Positions 31,690 to 44,022 of a stretch of DNA of 64,000 nucleotides are shown piece by piece. Within the stretch, counting starts at the first letter, position 1, and the number at the start of each line of letters is the position of its first letter. A program made the translations under genes and the position numbers. The notes under the pieces were generated by a model that saw only the letters and a list, made by a program, of their open reading frames with translations, was not told where the DNA came from and did not search any database. This DNA is from Vandiemenella viatica. Taxonomy: Eukaryota; Arthropoda; Insecta; Orthoptera; Morabidae. The stretch covers positions 122,480,597-122,544,596 of the forward strand of contig CM061921.1 in NCBI GenBank assembly GCA_031002005.1, read 5' to 3'.

Positions 31690-33321
31690 TTAGGGCTGCC
31701 TCGAGGAGGCAGACATGTCTTCTTTTGTTGTCAGGTGATTTATCAACTGCGTGAGAAGGGTGATGAGTTCGTATAATCTTCTTTCTCGTTGATCGGCAGC
31801 GTGTCTGGAGAAGGAATGGTCGCATGTTACTCTGCCTCCTCCGCTGCCTTCCCCTCTGGTGATCTTCGGCCTTACTTGTTTCTGTGATGGCCGCTGTCTG
31901 GTAGTAGTAGCAGCACGTTGCCCAGTTGATTCCGCTGTTGTGGCTCTACTTCGTTGTTTTCTTGGCTGCGAGTAGGCTTCTCGGAACTGCTCAGTGCGTG
32001 TGGTCACTGGAGGGCAGGGCCCTCGCTCTTGGCGACTTGTTGCGGGCTGCATATGGAACCCACTACGTTGGCTTCGTTTCTTCTTGCTACGTTGCTGCTT
32101 CCAAGCTCGACATCCGCGATAAGAAGCAGCGTGTGACAAGCCGCAGTTGCAGCAAACAGCGTCCTCGCGACGCTTGTCGCAATCAGCAACATAATGTCTT
32201 CCTCCGCAGCGGACACATCTAGCTGGTTCAGTGCAGTCGCTTGCGAGATGTCGAAAATTCTGACATCTGTAGCACTGAACCAGCTCTCGTGACGGTGGTT
32301 TTTCTGCTGTACTCGGCGTATTGATGCCTGTCTTCTTTGTTCTGTGACCAGGAAGCATGATGTCGAAGGACAGGGAGGCTTCCCGTAGCATCTGGGTGGC
32401 AGCCTCGAAGTCTGCGGGGCAGGACAGCAGGATCTTAAGTCCCAGATGGTCTGGCCAGCTGAACATGGGGAGCTTCATGGCGCTCTGCAACTGGACCAGT
32501 AATTGCCAGTAGTTACCAGCGCAGTTAACGTGGATTGGTGGCACCGGACCCTGTTCCGGTCCCAGGAAGACTGCCGGTGTTGAGGAATCAGATGACGGTG
32601 TTACAGGTTCATCACCTTGTGAAGGTGATGGAGTTGATGCTGGAGTCGCAGCTGCAATTTCGTCACTTTGTGAAGGTGATAATATTGTAGACCTAATCGG
32701 TGTGATCTTGTAGTTTCGGCAGGTAGTAGGATCGTAGCTGGAGGTCTTGAATCTTCTCTTGGTTAGTTCGACGTATTCCTCCCAGTCGAAATCGCTGGCC
32801 AGCGGGGTCGGGAACTCGAGTGCCTCCGGCCACGCCTCGAGATCAACTGGTCGGCACTTCAGAGCAAGGTGGCGGTGCTCTCTGCTGGTCAAGACCTGCT
32901 CGAAGGTGGTGACGTCACAGGTTGGTATCTTCCAGGTGAATCGACGTTCATCAAGGAGGATTGAGATGAAGAAGCACCACTTCTTCGGATTGCCCCGTTC
33001 GAGGCGTCGTCTCCATACATTCAGGGATAGGTCTTCTGGAGTGGCACCTTCAAAGACGCGTTCAGTAGACCCCGGTGGATAATGGGAGGTTTCCGCCATG
33101 AAACCTACTGCACGTGGGAAGGCGCCGCCTAGTTTCGTCTTCTTCTTCTTGGTCTTAGCCTTCATAGCTGTTGCATTGTGGACTGGCGTCTCGGATGCAC
33201 AAGAAGCTGCTGAGTTAGACATGCTCGTAGTGAGTGTAGCGAGCCGAGGACGCACCAGTGCATTGTGCAGCCGGGAGTCGACGAGAGAAGTTACCGGGCT
33301 CCGGCCTCGGAACGGAGCCAT
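31690..33321 (-). CDS. LINE ORF1 (Gag-like) with three zinc knuckles
   Basis: A long uninterrupted frame. The start at 33,321 (MAPFRGRSPV) is preferred; a Met further upstream at 33,426 would add 35 unlikely residues. An N-terminal basic run (KAKTKKKKTKLGG) precedes a domain of unknown type. A Pro/Ser/Thr-rich linker with repeated TPSPSQGDEP-like text follows. Next come CYRCQNFRHLASDC, CVRCGGRHYVADC and CCNCGLSHAASYRGC, which are CCHC knuckles. The C-terminus is Arg/Gln-rich. This is the nucleic-acid-binding ORF1 of a jockey- or R1-type LINE. The matching endonuclease-RT is not downstream, so it is a stranded or truncated half. Its intact state suggests recent activity. Confidence 0.8.
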   Translation of the reverse strand: MAPFRGRSPVTSLVDSRLHNALVRPRLATLTTSMSNSAASCASETPVHNATAMKAKTKKKKTKLGGAFPRAVGFMAETSHYPPGSTERVFEGATPEDLSLNVWRRRLERGNPKKWCFFISILLDERRFTWKIPTCDVTTFEQVLTSREHRHLALKCRPVDLEAWPEALEFPTPLASDFDWEEYVELTKRRFKTSSYDPTTCRNYKITPIRSTILSPSQSDEIAAATPASTPSPSQGDEPVTPSSDSSTPAVFLGPEQGPVPPIHVNCAGNYWQLLVQLQSAMKLPMFSWPDHLGLKILLSCPADFEAATQMLREASLSFDIMLPGHRTKKTGINTPSTAEKPPSRELVQCYRCQNFRHLASDCTEPARCVRCGGRHYVADCDKRREDAVCCNCGLSHAASYRGCRAWKQQRSKKKRSQRSGFHMQPATSRQERGPCPPVTTRTEQFREAYSQPRKQRSRATTAESTGQRAATTTRQRPSQKQVRPKITRGEGSGGGRVTCDHSFSRHAADQRERRLYELITLLTQLINHLTTKEDMSASSRQP

Positions 33322-33429
33322 CGCAACCAAAAGAGGTGTTCGACAGCAACCCAGCAGGTAGGATCTACTGAGGAAGAGTGGGGTATGGAAACAGATCGGG
33401 TTAGTTAGGCAGAAGTTCCAATACATGGC

Positions 33430-34870
33430 AATAGTCCTGTCGTTTTGGGTTAGAGGTACCCATGTTGCAAAGCTCGCTCTCTTTCCTCGTTCCCATAATG
33501 TTGGTGGTGGTTATCAAGGCGCCACTGCACCCGTTTTATCAGTTTCAGGCAGTAATAGTTAAACCTGAAATGTTATTCACAGCTATTTCCATTTATGTAC
33601 AGTTGTTGGTATTCATGCCCTCAGAAACCCTATGTAAATAAATATTCAGCAATGATTATCCCTGATTTTCCAAGTAATAATCCTATCACAATTCTCATAT
33701 CTGAACAATCGTCGATTTCTACGTAGACGCTTATCCATGCCTCGCTATGGCAATCTCTCCTTGTCTCACGGCTCGGCTGGACAGAGTATCCTCGAGGATC
33801 ATCCCAAAGGGTGGCTGTCAGGTCACTTCAAGTTTACACAGGGAAAATCAGTATGCTGCTCTTTCTGTTAGCGAAACATATTGAGGATATTGAAAGACTA
33901 CTGAATAACATGTCCAGGATACTGGAAAAATATATCGCCAAAATATGAACGAATGTAAGACAAAATTGACGAAATATAGCAGAAAAAATAGCAATAACAG
34001 TACATTGTTATAAAAATAAGTGACAGCAATAAAAGTAGATCAGATATTAAAATAAAAAAGCAGTAAAAGTATATGAAATATGAAAATAAGATCAGGTATA
34101 AGGAGTAAGAGATTTCTTTTATTTTTGAAGTAAATAGCTAAGGGCTGAAGCAATACGAAAAGAGCGTTGTTCAGAAAGATAGATCATTCATTTCCATTAA
34201 CTTAGGGGCCAGAAGTTTCAAAAACTTACTTGACACTTGGACTTCGGGAATATCAGAAAAAAATTAACCGAATCTATTGAAGTGTGATGTTACAGAAGGA
34301 TGCTGATTCTTATTTTGACGGATTAGCTACAAAATTAATTTGGTTAGGAAATGAGGAAGGAAAAGTGTAGGTTTTGAAGGGGAAGGCAAAGATGAGAACA
34401 TGTGAAGAAGACATTTGACGACGTAGATTGTAAATGGTAGATTGAAATGAAGAGCATTCGATATGTTTTATTTATTGGCATTTAGCCTTATTAGCCATGC
34501 AGTCAGCCTTCCAATACGAGTCTACACTAGCGTTTATAACAGCGTTTTCTTCTAATTAATTGCTTAACAATAAACGTTACATATATCTAGCGTTGCACTG
34601 AAATGACTCAATATGCAACACGAAACGATGCATATAGATACAATCATGGGTTGAAATGAACGTTATGAATCTAAAGGATACATATGCGTTAAAATAACAA
34701 GAGACAAAGCTGTTTAACAGAATCAATTTTCCATTGTGTACAAGTAAAACTCAGACAAAATTTTTTCCCTCTTTAAAACAGATCATGAAGGTTCTGTAAA
34801 TGTTCAGCAAAATAATTGCTTTTTTAGTTAATAACTCTCTAAACATTTTGTCACTAAGCAAGCTATAAAT
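33430..34870. other. Unassigned region
   Basis: Apart from sequence just beyond ORF1 that may be its 5' UTR (33,430-33,560), nothing is recognised. It is A/T-rich without a convincing open frame. Confidence 0.35.
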
Positions 34871-34874
34871 TTTA

Positions 34875-35030
34875 ATTTTTGTAAACGATCTCGGAGACAA
34901 CATTAATAGCAGTTTAAGATTGTTCGCTGACGATGCAGTTATCTAAAGGTATGTAAGGAATTCGACAGATTGTCTAGAAATTCAACGCTATCTGTATATT
35001 AATTCGGCATGATGCGACAAAGTAAGCAGA
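34875..35030 (+). pseudogene. RT relic with FADD box
   Basis: Translation gives NDLGDNINSSLRLFADDAVI, the catalytic aspartate box of a LINE RT with its preceding helix. A stop falls right after it and no other RT motif survives nearby. A short dead fragment. Confidence 0.65.
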
Positions 35031-35146
35031 TCAGTTATTGATAGGTTGATTCCTAAAGAATTTGAGCGTAGAAGTACAAAGCAACTTGAAATAGGGCCTG
35101 CACATTAATTCGGTAGTTTTTTAATTTTTTTATTATTATTATTTTT

Positions 35147-35365
35147 ACTTATGGCTTTACGCCTTGTCGAGATCTTAGAGGAGGGATGGGACTGTGGACA
35201 AGGAATGGGAAGGAATTCAGCCACGGCATTTTGAAGTAAGCATCCAGGCATTCGCCTGGAATAATTTGGGGAAACCATGAAAAACCCAAATCTGGATGCC
35301 CGGACGGGGAATTCAGTCGCGTGGTAAGCCGAGCGGAAGCTAATATGCGACTAACCGTTTGGATT
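35147..35365 (-). mobile_element. tRNA-derived SINE (family A)
   Basis: On the plus strand, ATGGCTTTACGCC, CTGGAATAATTTGGGGAAAC and TGCCCGGACGGG match the complement of the family A body. The head lies near 35,330-35,365 and is diverged. Confidence 0.75.
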
Positions 35366-36325
35366 CGTCTCGACCTTCACCAACCAATCGGTAAGCTCAG
35401 CTATCTCTGAAGTTAATGTCGAGAAATTAGGTAATTACTTAGTACTTACTGTTAGTATACAAGCTTTGCAGGCAGTATAGATTATATTCTGTTAGTATTG
35501 TGATTATCTGACAAACTGAATACTTAGTATAGTTTTTTTAGAATTATTCGTATATTTATTTTGAGATCAAGTTTACTTTGAAGAAAACACACGAGTAAAC
35601 GACAACTATTGGTTATTTATTGATAAACACTTTTGAAGGGAAAAATAAACTTGGATAAATAATTCAAGATAAAGATGTTATTTCGTAAACACACTGAATG
35701 CAAGGTAATTACTATGGCACTGATAAACTTATGATATGATTGCTTAATATGGGTACTAGGCTTGAAATGGATTCGACCTATAGTATGTGTTGGAGGATTG
35801 AATGACTTAAGATGGAATAATTCCTAATATACTGCAATCATGAAATACTAAGCTGCCCAAAATGGAATATATAAAAAGCAGCGGATTACCTGAGTGAATT
35901 GATGCTGCGAATGTGCAAGATGGTCCGTGACTGACTAGTAACGTGAGGCCGTGGGTAAGGCTAGCATGTGATTCGATTGGTAATATTTTAGTAACAACAA
36001 GTGCTCTCAAAATGGTACTTGGAGTATGGGTAGAGCTTTGTGTAGCAACTTGTGTGCTGAGAAGGTTTCCCATGTCCTTGGGTTTGCCAGTTTGCTGTGT
36101 ATATGGTTCTAAAAGTTGGCCTTGTTTTTCAGGCATGGTCAGGAGACGGCTGCAATTGCACGCGTAGCCTGGTTGCGACAAGACTGGGAAAACTGCGCAG
36201 AGCATCCGGTCGCTTAAGTTACGAGCTGGGAAACAGGTCTGGGCTTGTCTCCACTATTACACCAGAAAAGCAATAATGCGACAGAACTAGGTGCAGGCTG
36301 CGCTTCGTCGAATTTTGAAAAAAAA
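35366..36325. other. Unassigned region with a doubtful 132-codon frame
   Basis: The minus frame 35807-36205 has no recognisable domain and contains no conserved motif; I do not call it a gene. Nothing else is recognised. Confidence 0.3.
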
Positions 36326-36329
36326 AGAG

Positions 36330-36490
36330 ATAGCTTACAAAACTCCCATGCGTCCACTTTTGGACTACTGCTGCGCCGTTTGTACTCCGTTTTGCAAAGG
36401 GGTTGATTGACAGTATAGAGTAAGTTTAGAGAAGAGCCGCTCAATTCGTGACTACTTGCCACAGTCCTTACGAAAGTGTGACAGAATTGA
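36330..36490 (+). pseudogene. LINE post-RT relic
   Basis: The frame gives RPLLDYCCAVCTPFC followed, after a stop and frameshift, by RRAAQFVTTCHSPYESVTEL. This is the conserved post-RT region also seen in the LINE at 59.3-59.5 kb (RPLLEYG, KRAARFVSGNY, LTDMI). It lies in a region of mixed LINE debris. Confidence 0.6.
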
Positions 36491-36734
36491 TTTATAGATT
36501 GAAATGAAATTCTATGGTTTTATGAAATATATATCAACGATATGGAAAACCACTTCTTTCCTAACGTTAAAATCCTCAGTTTGTATACGAGTTACCCCCA
36601 CGAGTTCAGTTCAAATTAATACGCCTTCGACATTAAAGAAAGAATTGCAATTAAAAGGTCCTGTGCCCTGGAAAATGAAGGTATAATACTGAATTTAAAA
36701 ATTTGGGATTTGTTATTAACACCATAAGATGGAA

Positions 36735-38575
36735 TGCTTTTTTTCTAGGCCTATTACAGCTAAATGTTGAGGGGACATCTGGATATAAAATGTGATGTGC
36801 TCTCAAAGATCCTACTGGAGCATAAAGTTGATTTGGCCGCATTTGCAGGAAACGCATACGCCAGACGAACTGGATCTCTATCACAGAGGAAAAATTCCAG
36901 GCATCAATCACCCTAAGTATGTCATTGCAACATATGCTTGCGGTGATATAGTGAAAGTAATGTTTGTACCTAAGGAGAACATGGATGCCGTCATGACACT
37001 GGTGGTTCAAGTAATCAACCTGAAAATAGGTAACGTCTATAAACCTCCCAGCAAATGCTGGCCATCCTATGTGCTACTTACAATGCCACATCCGGCACTC
37101 TATATTGGAGATTTTAATATCCATAGTAGCGACTGGGGATATGATGAAGATGAAGATGGCCGCAAGCTCTGTGGCTGAATTAAAAAAAAAAAAAAAATGT
37201 AAGCCTTGTCTACGACGCCAAGCGGAAAGGCGCCTGTAGATCGTGACTTGTGTATGGTGAGGCGTCTATATCACGCTGGAATTTTCGTAAAACTAATTGG
37301 GAGATGTTTCAGAACACCTTGGAAAAACTTGTTTGCGCCTGAAAACCATAAGAAATTCATTAATTTAGTGATACTGCAGCCAAACAAAGTATTCCAAGTC
37401 GTTACAGAAAGGTGTAGCTATATACCGCGTTGTGATCGTGATAGTGAAGATCTATTTAGCATTTTAGGAGCTCTGGTGACCGTGACATTGCCACAAGGTT
37501 CCTACAGGCCCTAAACGTTTCTAACAGGAAGATTAGGCAAGAAAAAACAGCATCGATGGTTTACGTCCACTCTAGCAGGAAAGTTTTGGCACTAATGCGG
37601 TAATTAGGTGTATCTCAACCACCTGAAAAAAAGTCAGTGCAGTATCATGCAACGCTTTAGCGTAAACCCTACAGAAAGTGTCTTAAGTTCCAGAAGACAA
37701 AAACCATGCGCGGCAAGTCAAGGGGAACCCTAACCTTACCAACAGGTCGCTGCTCCCAAATGAAACATATTCCCAGAGGAACTGGATGAAGCGCTGTTGT
37801 TCGCCAAATGTGGAAACGCGGCGGGGCTGGACAAACTCTCCACGGAGTCCTTTAGGCACGCTGACCCTGTCACACAAGCCTATCTTTTAAATATATTTAA
37901 TGTGATTCTGAAGTTACTTGAGGCGGTTAAAAATGTGAAGATTGTCGCCATCAAAAACCCGGGGAAGGGAGGTATTAGTCCTGATCACTTACGCGCAATT
38001 TCTCTCCTGAGCACCGCCAATAAACAGCGTGAGAGGATGATCCTTTCACCAGTTGAAGATCAGATCAATGCTATTGTTCTGCCGGAATAAGTAGGATTCA
38101 GAGGATGCTGTGTACAAATGATGGCACTGACAACACACACTGAGAAGATAATGAAGACTGGAGCGGTGTTTGTTGCTTTGTTTGCGGAATAACATACGTT
38201 TGGAATGAGGGTTTGTTTCTTAATTTTGTATGTGCAAATCGACGCCAGCCCCTCGCTAACGTATTTAATGAGATAGGTCGCCTGTTTAAAGTACATTATG
38301 GTGATTAAAGTAGCGCAATGAACAAACAGCCAGCTTCTACAGGGATCTGTCCTATCGCCATTTCTTTTCAACTTGTACACGGCAGATACTACATTGCGCA
38401 AGTACGTGCACGCTGATGACCCTGCGATTACTGCACAGCTAAGAAGCATGGAAGAGTATGAGGAAGTACTGACAGAGGACTTAGGCATCCTCCATGAATA
38501 CTTCACTAAATGGCGAGTCAAACCAAATCTTACGAAAACGGGGCCTGTTACTTTCATTTATCAAGCAAGCAGGTA
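36735..38575 (+). pseudogene. LINE family C, endonuclease and RT relics
   Basis: The endonuclease frame 36792-37178 has LQETHTPDELDLYHRGKIPG, NVYKPPSKCWP and YIGDFNIHSSDWGYDEDEDG, typical APE-type endonuclease blocks. RT follows in pieces: NAAGLDKLSTESFR and HLRAISLLST (37797-38090), then VLSPFLFNLYTADTTLRKYVHADDPAIT (38340-38430) with the catalytic box as HADD, and FTKWRVKPNLTKTGPVTF. An A-run at 37,184-37,197 and many stops intervene. A single decayed copy. Confidence 0.8.
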
Positions 38576-39450
38576 AAGCAACAGCCGCCTTCTCGATTCG
38601 GAACTAGCACAGTTACCTATTCACTGAATTAATAAGTACAAAGTGTCAGGGTTAATAGGCACCGAGTGCTCGTACAGTATCTGCGGGATGTTGGCGGTGC
38701 AGTATGTTCCAAACAGACAGTGCTACGTGACGCAACAAAGCACCCAGATTTACACGCCCACGTCAGATGAGTGACTAAACATTATACCCGGCTTGGGTAT
38801 TCAGTGGACTTATTGCCCATAGTGAAGAGCTTTGGCTCGCTTTCCATTTTGGCACGTTTCGGAAAACCCCCGCCAAATGCCGTTAGCTAGTGCCGGCGAC
38901 CGAAAATAGTCCTTATTGCCGTTTCTCGGAAAAGATGCGCGCACGAAGTGTGTGGGGGACGATCCAGCCACTAACGAAATTCGTACAAAAATATTATTAA
39001 CGTTTTGGTGTTTTTTGTGTATCTGTTAATACAACCACGAGCAATCATCTTGGAGGTCAAAGCTGTGATTCGCCGAGTGTCATACGCCACATCGCTGTGT
39101 GAAGAACAAAGAGTTTTCCTCGGAACAGAGGAATGGATGGAGGGACATTCTGCTTCTGAGGCTGATCTGGTGCAGCGACTAGTAACCTTCACCAAGGCCT
39201 GACCATTGTACGAGAGGGGAATGAACGACGTGGCTTGAGAAAGAATTTAATACGTCCCGGCAGGCGAGAAAGCTGGCTGCGCAGGTTCGCGTGGGTCCTC
39301 TGACCTCACTAGCGGCAAAACAGTAAATCTTCGTTCGCGACGGAAGCTTATGCAATCAGTTCCACCCTGTAAATGACCCTGAGAAATATCAAATTACTCT
39401 TGACTGTTTAAAAATCAAAGACATTCTAAAATGTGTAATTGTTCACATAT

Positions 39451-40565
39451 TAATAAAATAAACTTCAAGTTTGCGTAAATTTCGCCATGCAGAAGTTTCA
39501 ATAAATTGTACACCCACTTTTCATTGATCCTATCAAGTCCAGTAAGATATGTGACTAGCTTAAGATTCATAATCACTGCAGGTAAAGTAAAAAAAAAAAA
39601 TCGTATTCGATGTTCATATAACTCATTTGTCGCAGAAATATAAAATTACCATTTCGATTTATGAAACAAAAACGGAATTATTTATCCTTTATTTGGGAGA
39701 TGGATATGTCTTAATTTGGATAGTCACGATACTTTACCACTTACAGGGTATAATACTGTCTTGGTAGATGTGTATAATGGGATAAATAAGTCCCAGGAAG
39801 AAATGTAGCGATGTGCAATTCAGGTCGTTCGGATACTTATGAGCATGGTTGGTCATAACATTAATACAATAATGTTCACAAATACAATTATCACAGCTAT
39901 AGGGTGGCAACGACGGAGTCTAACCATTCAGTTATGCCTCCAGTAACAGACAGACCACCAATAAACATCTGGTTGGTGTGCTCAACCGTGAGCCCCAGCG
40001 ATGCAGACCATGGCCTGTCCTGCAGTGGTTAAACTGGCTCCAGTATTTCCTTGGCAGGACTGCGTAGGATCAGCTACCAGATGTCCGTTCCGTGGCAAGC
40101 TTTGCTGCCACTGTTGTCTCCATTCCATAGCAGATAAATTGGGGAGAAACTGGTTGGTCAGAACAACAAATGGTTTTCTCAATCCAGGGAGACTTGAGGG
40201 ATAGTGCTACATGTCAGCCCATAAAGTGATCTCTGCCACTGAATAACTTAAGCTGATTGGTGTCTGATATTCGGGGAATAAATGTTGCTTGCAGTACACG
40301 AGTGATCTATCAATTTTTACCCAACGTATCTAGGGTTGGCGTTGTAGGTGTGGTGTCTGCTTTTAAGGAAACTAAATTCTCAATCATACTGTTGTAAGAA
40401 ATTAAAAAAAAATCAACTTTTAATGTTATTAATGATTATGAATCTTAAGCTAGTCACATATCCTACTGGACTCAATAGGATCAATGAAAAGTGGGTGTAA
40501 AATTTATTGAAACTTGAGCATGGCGAAATTTACGCAAAGTTGAAGTTTATTTTATTAAAGATGGT
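39451..40565. mobile_element. Element with about 120-bp terminal inverted repeats
   Basis: The left arm (39,451-39,575: AATAAAATAAACTTCAAG, CCACTTTTCATTGATCCTAT, GTGACTAGCTTAAGATTCAT) and the right arm (40,430-40,562, complementary) match with few differences. The 850-bp interior has no coding domain. No clear target duplication is seen, so ends are approximate. It may be a foldback-type DNA transposon. Confidence 0.7.
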
Positions 40566-40669
40566 AACCCTAGCTGCACTTCAGGGACCACGTGGGAGTG
40601 GAAGCTAAGTGGACGCAGAGGCATTTCCAAGGTTTTATTGTCTCACCGTATCCAGCATAGGACATACCA

Positions 40670-41270
40670 ACCTTTGGCCTCATTTGATAGTAAACTCTAT
40701 TGGATAGGACACACTAGGCAGGTGGTAGGAAAAAAGTTTCAAAATCTTTCGTTAATTGGAAAGTGTGATGAGGGGATGTGCCAGAGTACAGAAGAGACAG
40801 GTTTACAAACTTTTCTTCTGACCATTATTTGAATATGTTTTTATAATTTTGGGTATCAAATACACTAGTTGGAGGGGATGCATATGAGAGCAGCTAAATT
40901 TGTCTTTTCAAATTACCGTAGAAACTAATCATCAGTAAATGACATGATAAAGGAGCTGGATCGAGACTCATTGGAAGTCAAGTGCAGGGTGAATAGAGTA
41001 CTTGTACAAGGCTTATATTGTTAATGAGTCTTGGGAAGATATTGATGGATGAATTAAGAGGGGTGCTTGGAAAGGAAATGACGGCTATGTCCACAAGATA
41101 GCACTAGATTTCAGATATAACACAGTCGGAAAATTTTCTCTGTCTGTTAAGGAGTCAGGCATTAGAATAAATTAAGAAGTAAAAAGATGAATAATTTACC
41201 AAAAGCGCTGAAATAATTTAAAATTAAAATTCGCAAAGGTCAAATTAAAATGGAGGGAGCGGAATTTGCA
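40670..41270 (+). pseudogene. LINE family A relic, RT 3' region
   Basis: The sequence matches the LINE at 55.9-59.87 kb from its 59.2-kb region to the 3' end, with about one change in five bases: GGCAGGTGGTAGGA against GACAGGTGGTAGGA, and ATGACATGATAAAGGAGCTGG against ATATGATAAAGAAGCTAGAA. It has many stops and frameshifts. It begins right after the TIR element. Confidence 0.7.
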
Positions 41271-41426
41271 CTCAAAGGATTTAACGTAGTGAAAAAAGGT
41301 GGAAAAAGAGTGAATATGAAAACTGCAATCGGAAATTGGGCTTCATCACAATATGAAATTAAATTCTCTCAATTACATCGGCACCAAAAAACTAAAACTC
41401 TTTAAACACAACGTTAAATGCATCCG

Positions 41427-41575
41427 ATATAGCCGAGTGTAATACCTCGCATTCGGGACGACGCATGTGCGATTCTCAGTCCTTGCCCTCTTTCCTTTCC
41501 CGCCTCTAATGACCAAGATGTCGTAGAAGCGCGTAAGGACATAACAAAAAAAAAAAACAAAAAAAAAATCACCCT
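41427..41575 (+). mobile_element. tRNA-derived SINE (family A), internally deleted
   Basis: The head ATAGCCGAGTGTAATACCTCGCATTCGGGACGACG and the tail TTTCCCGCCTCTAATGACC match family A, but the middle body is missing. It ends in A-rich sequence (41,550-41,575). Confidence 0.65.
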
Positions 41576-41579
41576 ATAA

Positions 41580-43785
41580 AATCTGTGACGAGACTAATTT
41601 GTTGAAATGGGGCTATATGTGTGGTAAAAACTACATAGAGAATCGCATTCGGCAAGGTATACGGGAAACTTGGTGACTGGGATGTACAGTAACAAAGTAA
41701 CTTACGAGAGATGTAAGAACAAATTTCTCTGAAAAATAAACATTATTTGAGAGATTTGTGGAGTCTGTAAATTAAAAGGATTTACTCTGAACTATGAGTT
41801 TGAAGCAGTGGTTCTAATGAACCTAATTGTTTCGAGATTTTTGTCCATTGTCGTTAGTTCAACGGAGCGAGGACAAAATTTAATTTAAAACTGTTTAAAT
41901 TGATCAACAACATCATAAAGCTGTAGAGAATAATTTTGAGAACTTTTCTGTGGGTCGCATAGTTGGTTCGACTGGATTTGAAGAAGTTGGAGAATAAACA
42001 AGTTTAACGGTTTTTATGGGTGACTGCTGTGTGAGTGGATTGTCGTATATGTAGCCATAATCTGCGATCGTGGGAGTATGAAGTTTTCCCACGGTCAGAC
42101 TTGGGGGTTTCTGTGGGAGTTAAACTGTCTCATCATTAAACGAACTGTGAACTTAAAGAATCAATCTTATTATTTGGTAGGTTGGCTGCCTAAAGAGATC
42201 TTTATCGTATTGTTTCGTCGTATGTAGAAGTGGCTGCCATATTAACTTAAAAAATAATCTTCTAGTTGCAATCAAGTGCTTAAAAAAAATAATAAACCTG
42301 TTGTAGTAAGAACCACGCAAATCCCCATTCAGTTCTTTCATGACACCATAGAGACATTTTATAACTATGTGCGACCTTGAGTGTCTTGCGACATATTGTC
42401 CAAAACATTGTTTCAAACAATCCCGGGGGAACAAATATTATTTGAGAATTCAGAAAAAGTATTAACAAGCTGAGGTGTTAAAAATAATGGGATGACTATA
42501 TTTATCAAGAGCTCCATTGCCACTATAAAAAGAAAAAGTGGGTTGGAATTTATTCTATTTTGTTTGAGTAAATTAATTAACGGGCAACTCAATATAATGG
42601 AGGTAACAAACACACATATTTTGCAAACTGATATTAACGGCAGTTGAAAATCAAAGCATTTACGAAAAGATTAGTTTTGTTGAAATAATGACTATCTCCT
42701 TCATTCTTGTTTCGGGTGTTACTATGAGATGTGGCGGCAATCAAGTTGTGTAACTTTATTAAAAGAATGAGAGCATTTTTTTTCCATTCCGCGTCCATAT
42801 GTGACGTTAGGCGAGTGCTGAGGGACGCTGTGTTTGTCTTTAACAAGTGTTCCTTAATAATACACAAGGCTCGTGCCCGGATCGATGCTGAGCGTCGAGC
42901 GGCGTCCAGCGCAGGTAATTATCAGTCACTCGCTAATTTCCAACTCGCGAATAGATTGAATTTTTGAATTATTATTGATATGGGTAACAGCGTTGTAATT
43001 ACAAACGAGACCCGATGATAAATAATGTAGTTTAGAATTTAACCGAGTTTCAAGGGCTAAGCGATAGAAAATGTAATCGATAGGTGTGTTGAGTGTGAAA
43101 TTAAACCGGTAATTACCGACGTATGCTCATATTCGCATATTAAGCCGCCACCGGAAAAAAAATTTCCACCTGAAATGCTCGCTTGATGGAATCAATACGC
43201 AATATGGTTCTACATATTGACCAGCTGCGTGTATTCAGACGCAACAAAGCGCCTTTACTGAAACTGAAGTTCGCCTTTATCAGTAGGGTAACAATGATGC
43301 CGTCATTGTGGGATTCGCGAGCACGAGAAAAAAAATTGTAGGCTACTAACGACATTCTTTTGGAAAACGGATTTCACGTTTCTGGAAAAAGTGGATTTAA
43401 ATTAGATATATCTTTTATTGTACAATAAACATTATACTGACATCTTTTGACGGAATCAACCATGCAATTGAAGTAAAGAAAGTTAAAACCACTGATGTGA
43501 ATCAAACTGTGATTTTTGCACATGTAATAATTGATGAGAGACGGAAGTGAGAGCCACATGCTATTTATTCGGTATCAGTGGCGCTTCTTGTTCTAACGTG
43601 TTAGCGGTTTACACTCAGCTGTTAGGTTGTTTGCTGATGATATGATATTGTAAAACAGGATGAAAACTAGACAGGATTGTTAATATGAGAAATTATCAGG
43701 TCAATGTAAAACTTAGGTGAATGCCAAAGAGTCAACTTATTAGGCACGCTGTTTGAAAGAAAAAATATTTTAATTTGAATTAAGT
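41580..43785. other. Unassigned AT-rich region
   Basis: No coding segment, SINE body or repeat boundary recognised on either strand over about 2.2 kb. Confidence 0.35.
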
Positions 43786-44022
43786 ATTGCTTGCGGAAGG
43801 CATAACATGTGTGCTTCTCAGCATATCACTTGATACTGGCATGTACCAGGTAAATGGGATAATCGGGGTACTAACCTTCAATAGTAAGGTAAAGGTCACG
43901 GGGTTTCGACGGCTCCTGCCGCATCCCGCAGGATTCACGGAGGTAGAGGTCCGCACTCCCTGTACAACCTTCGGCACTAGAATGGATGTACGGGGTCAGC
44001 GCCACGTTCCGGCTGTTCTTTA

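Noticed and set aside
31538..31825. 95-codon frame overlapping the end of ORF1
   Set aside because: Alternative frame of the Arg-rich ORF1 tail; no endonuclease motif is found, so it is not ORF2.
35807..36205. 132-codon minus-strand frame
   Set aside because: No domain, no conserved motif, and mixed composition; probably chance.
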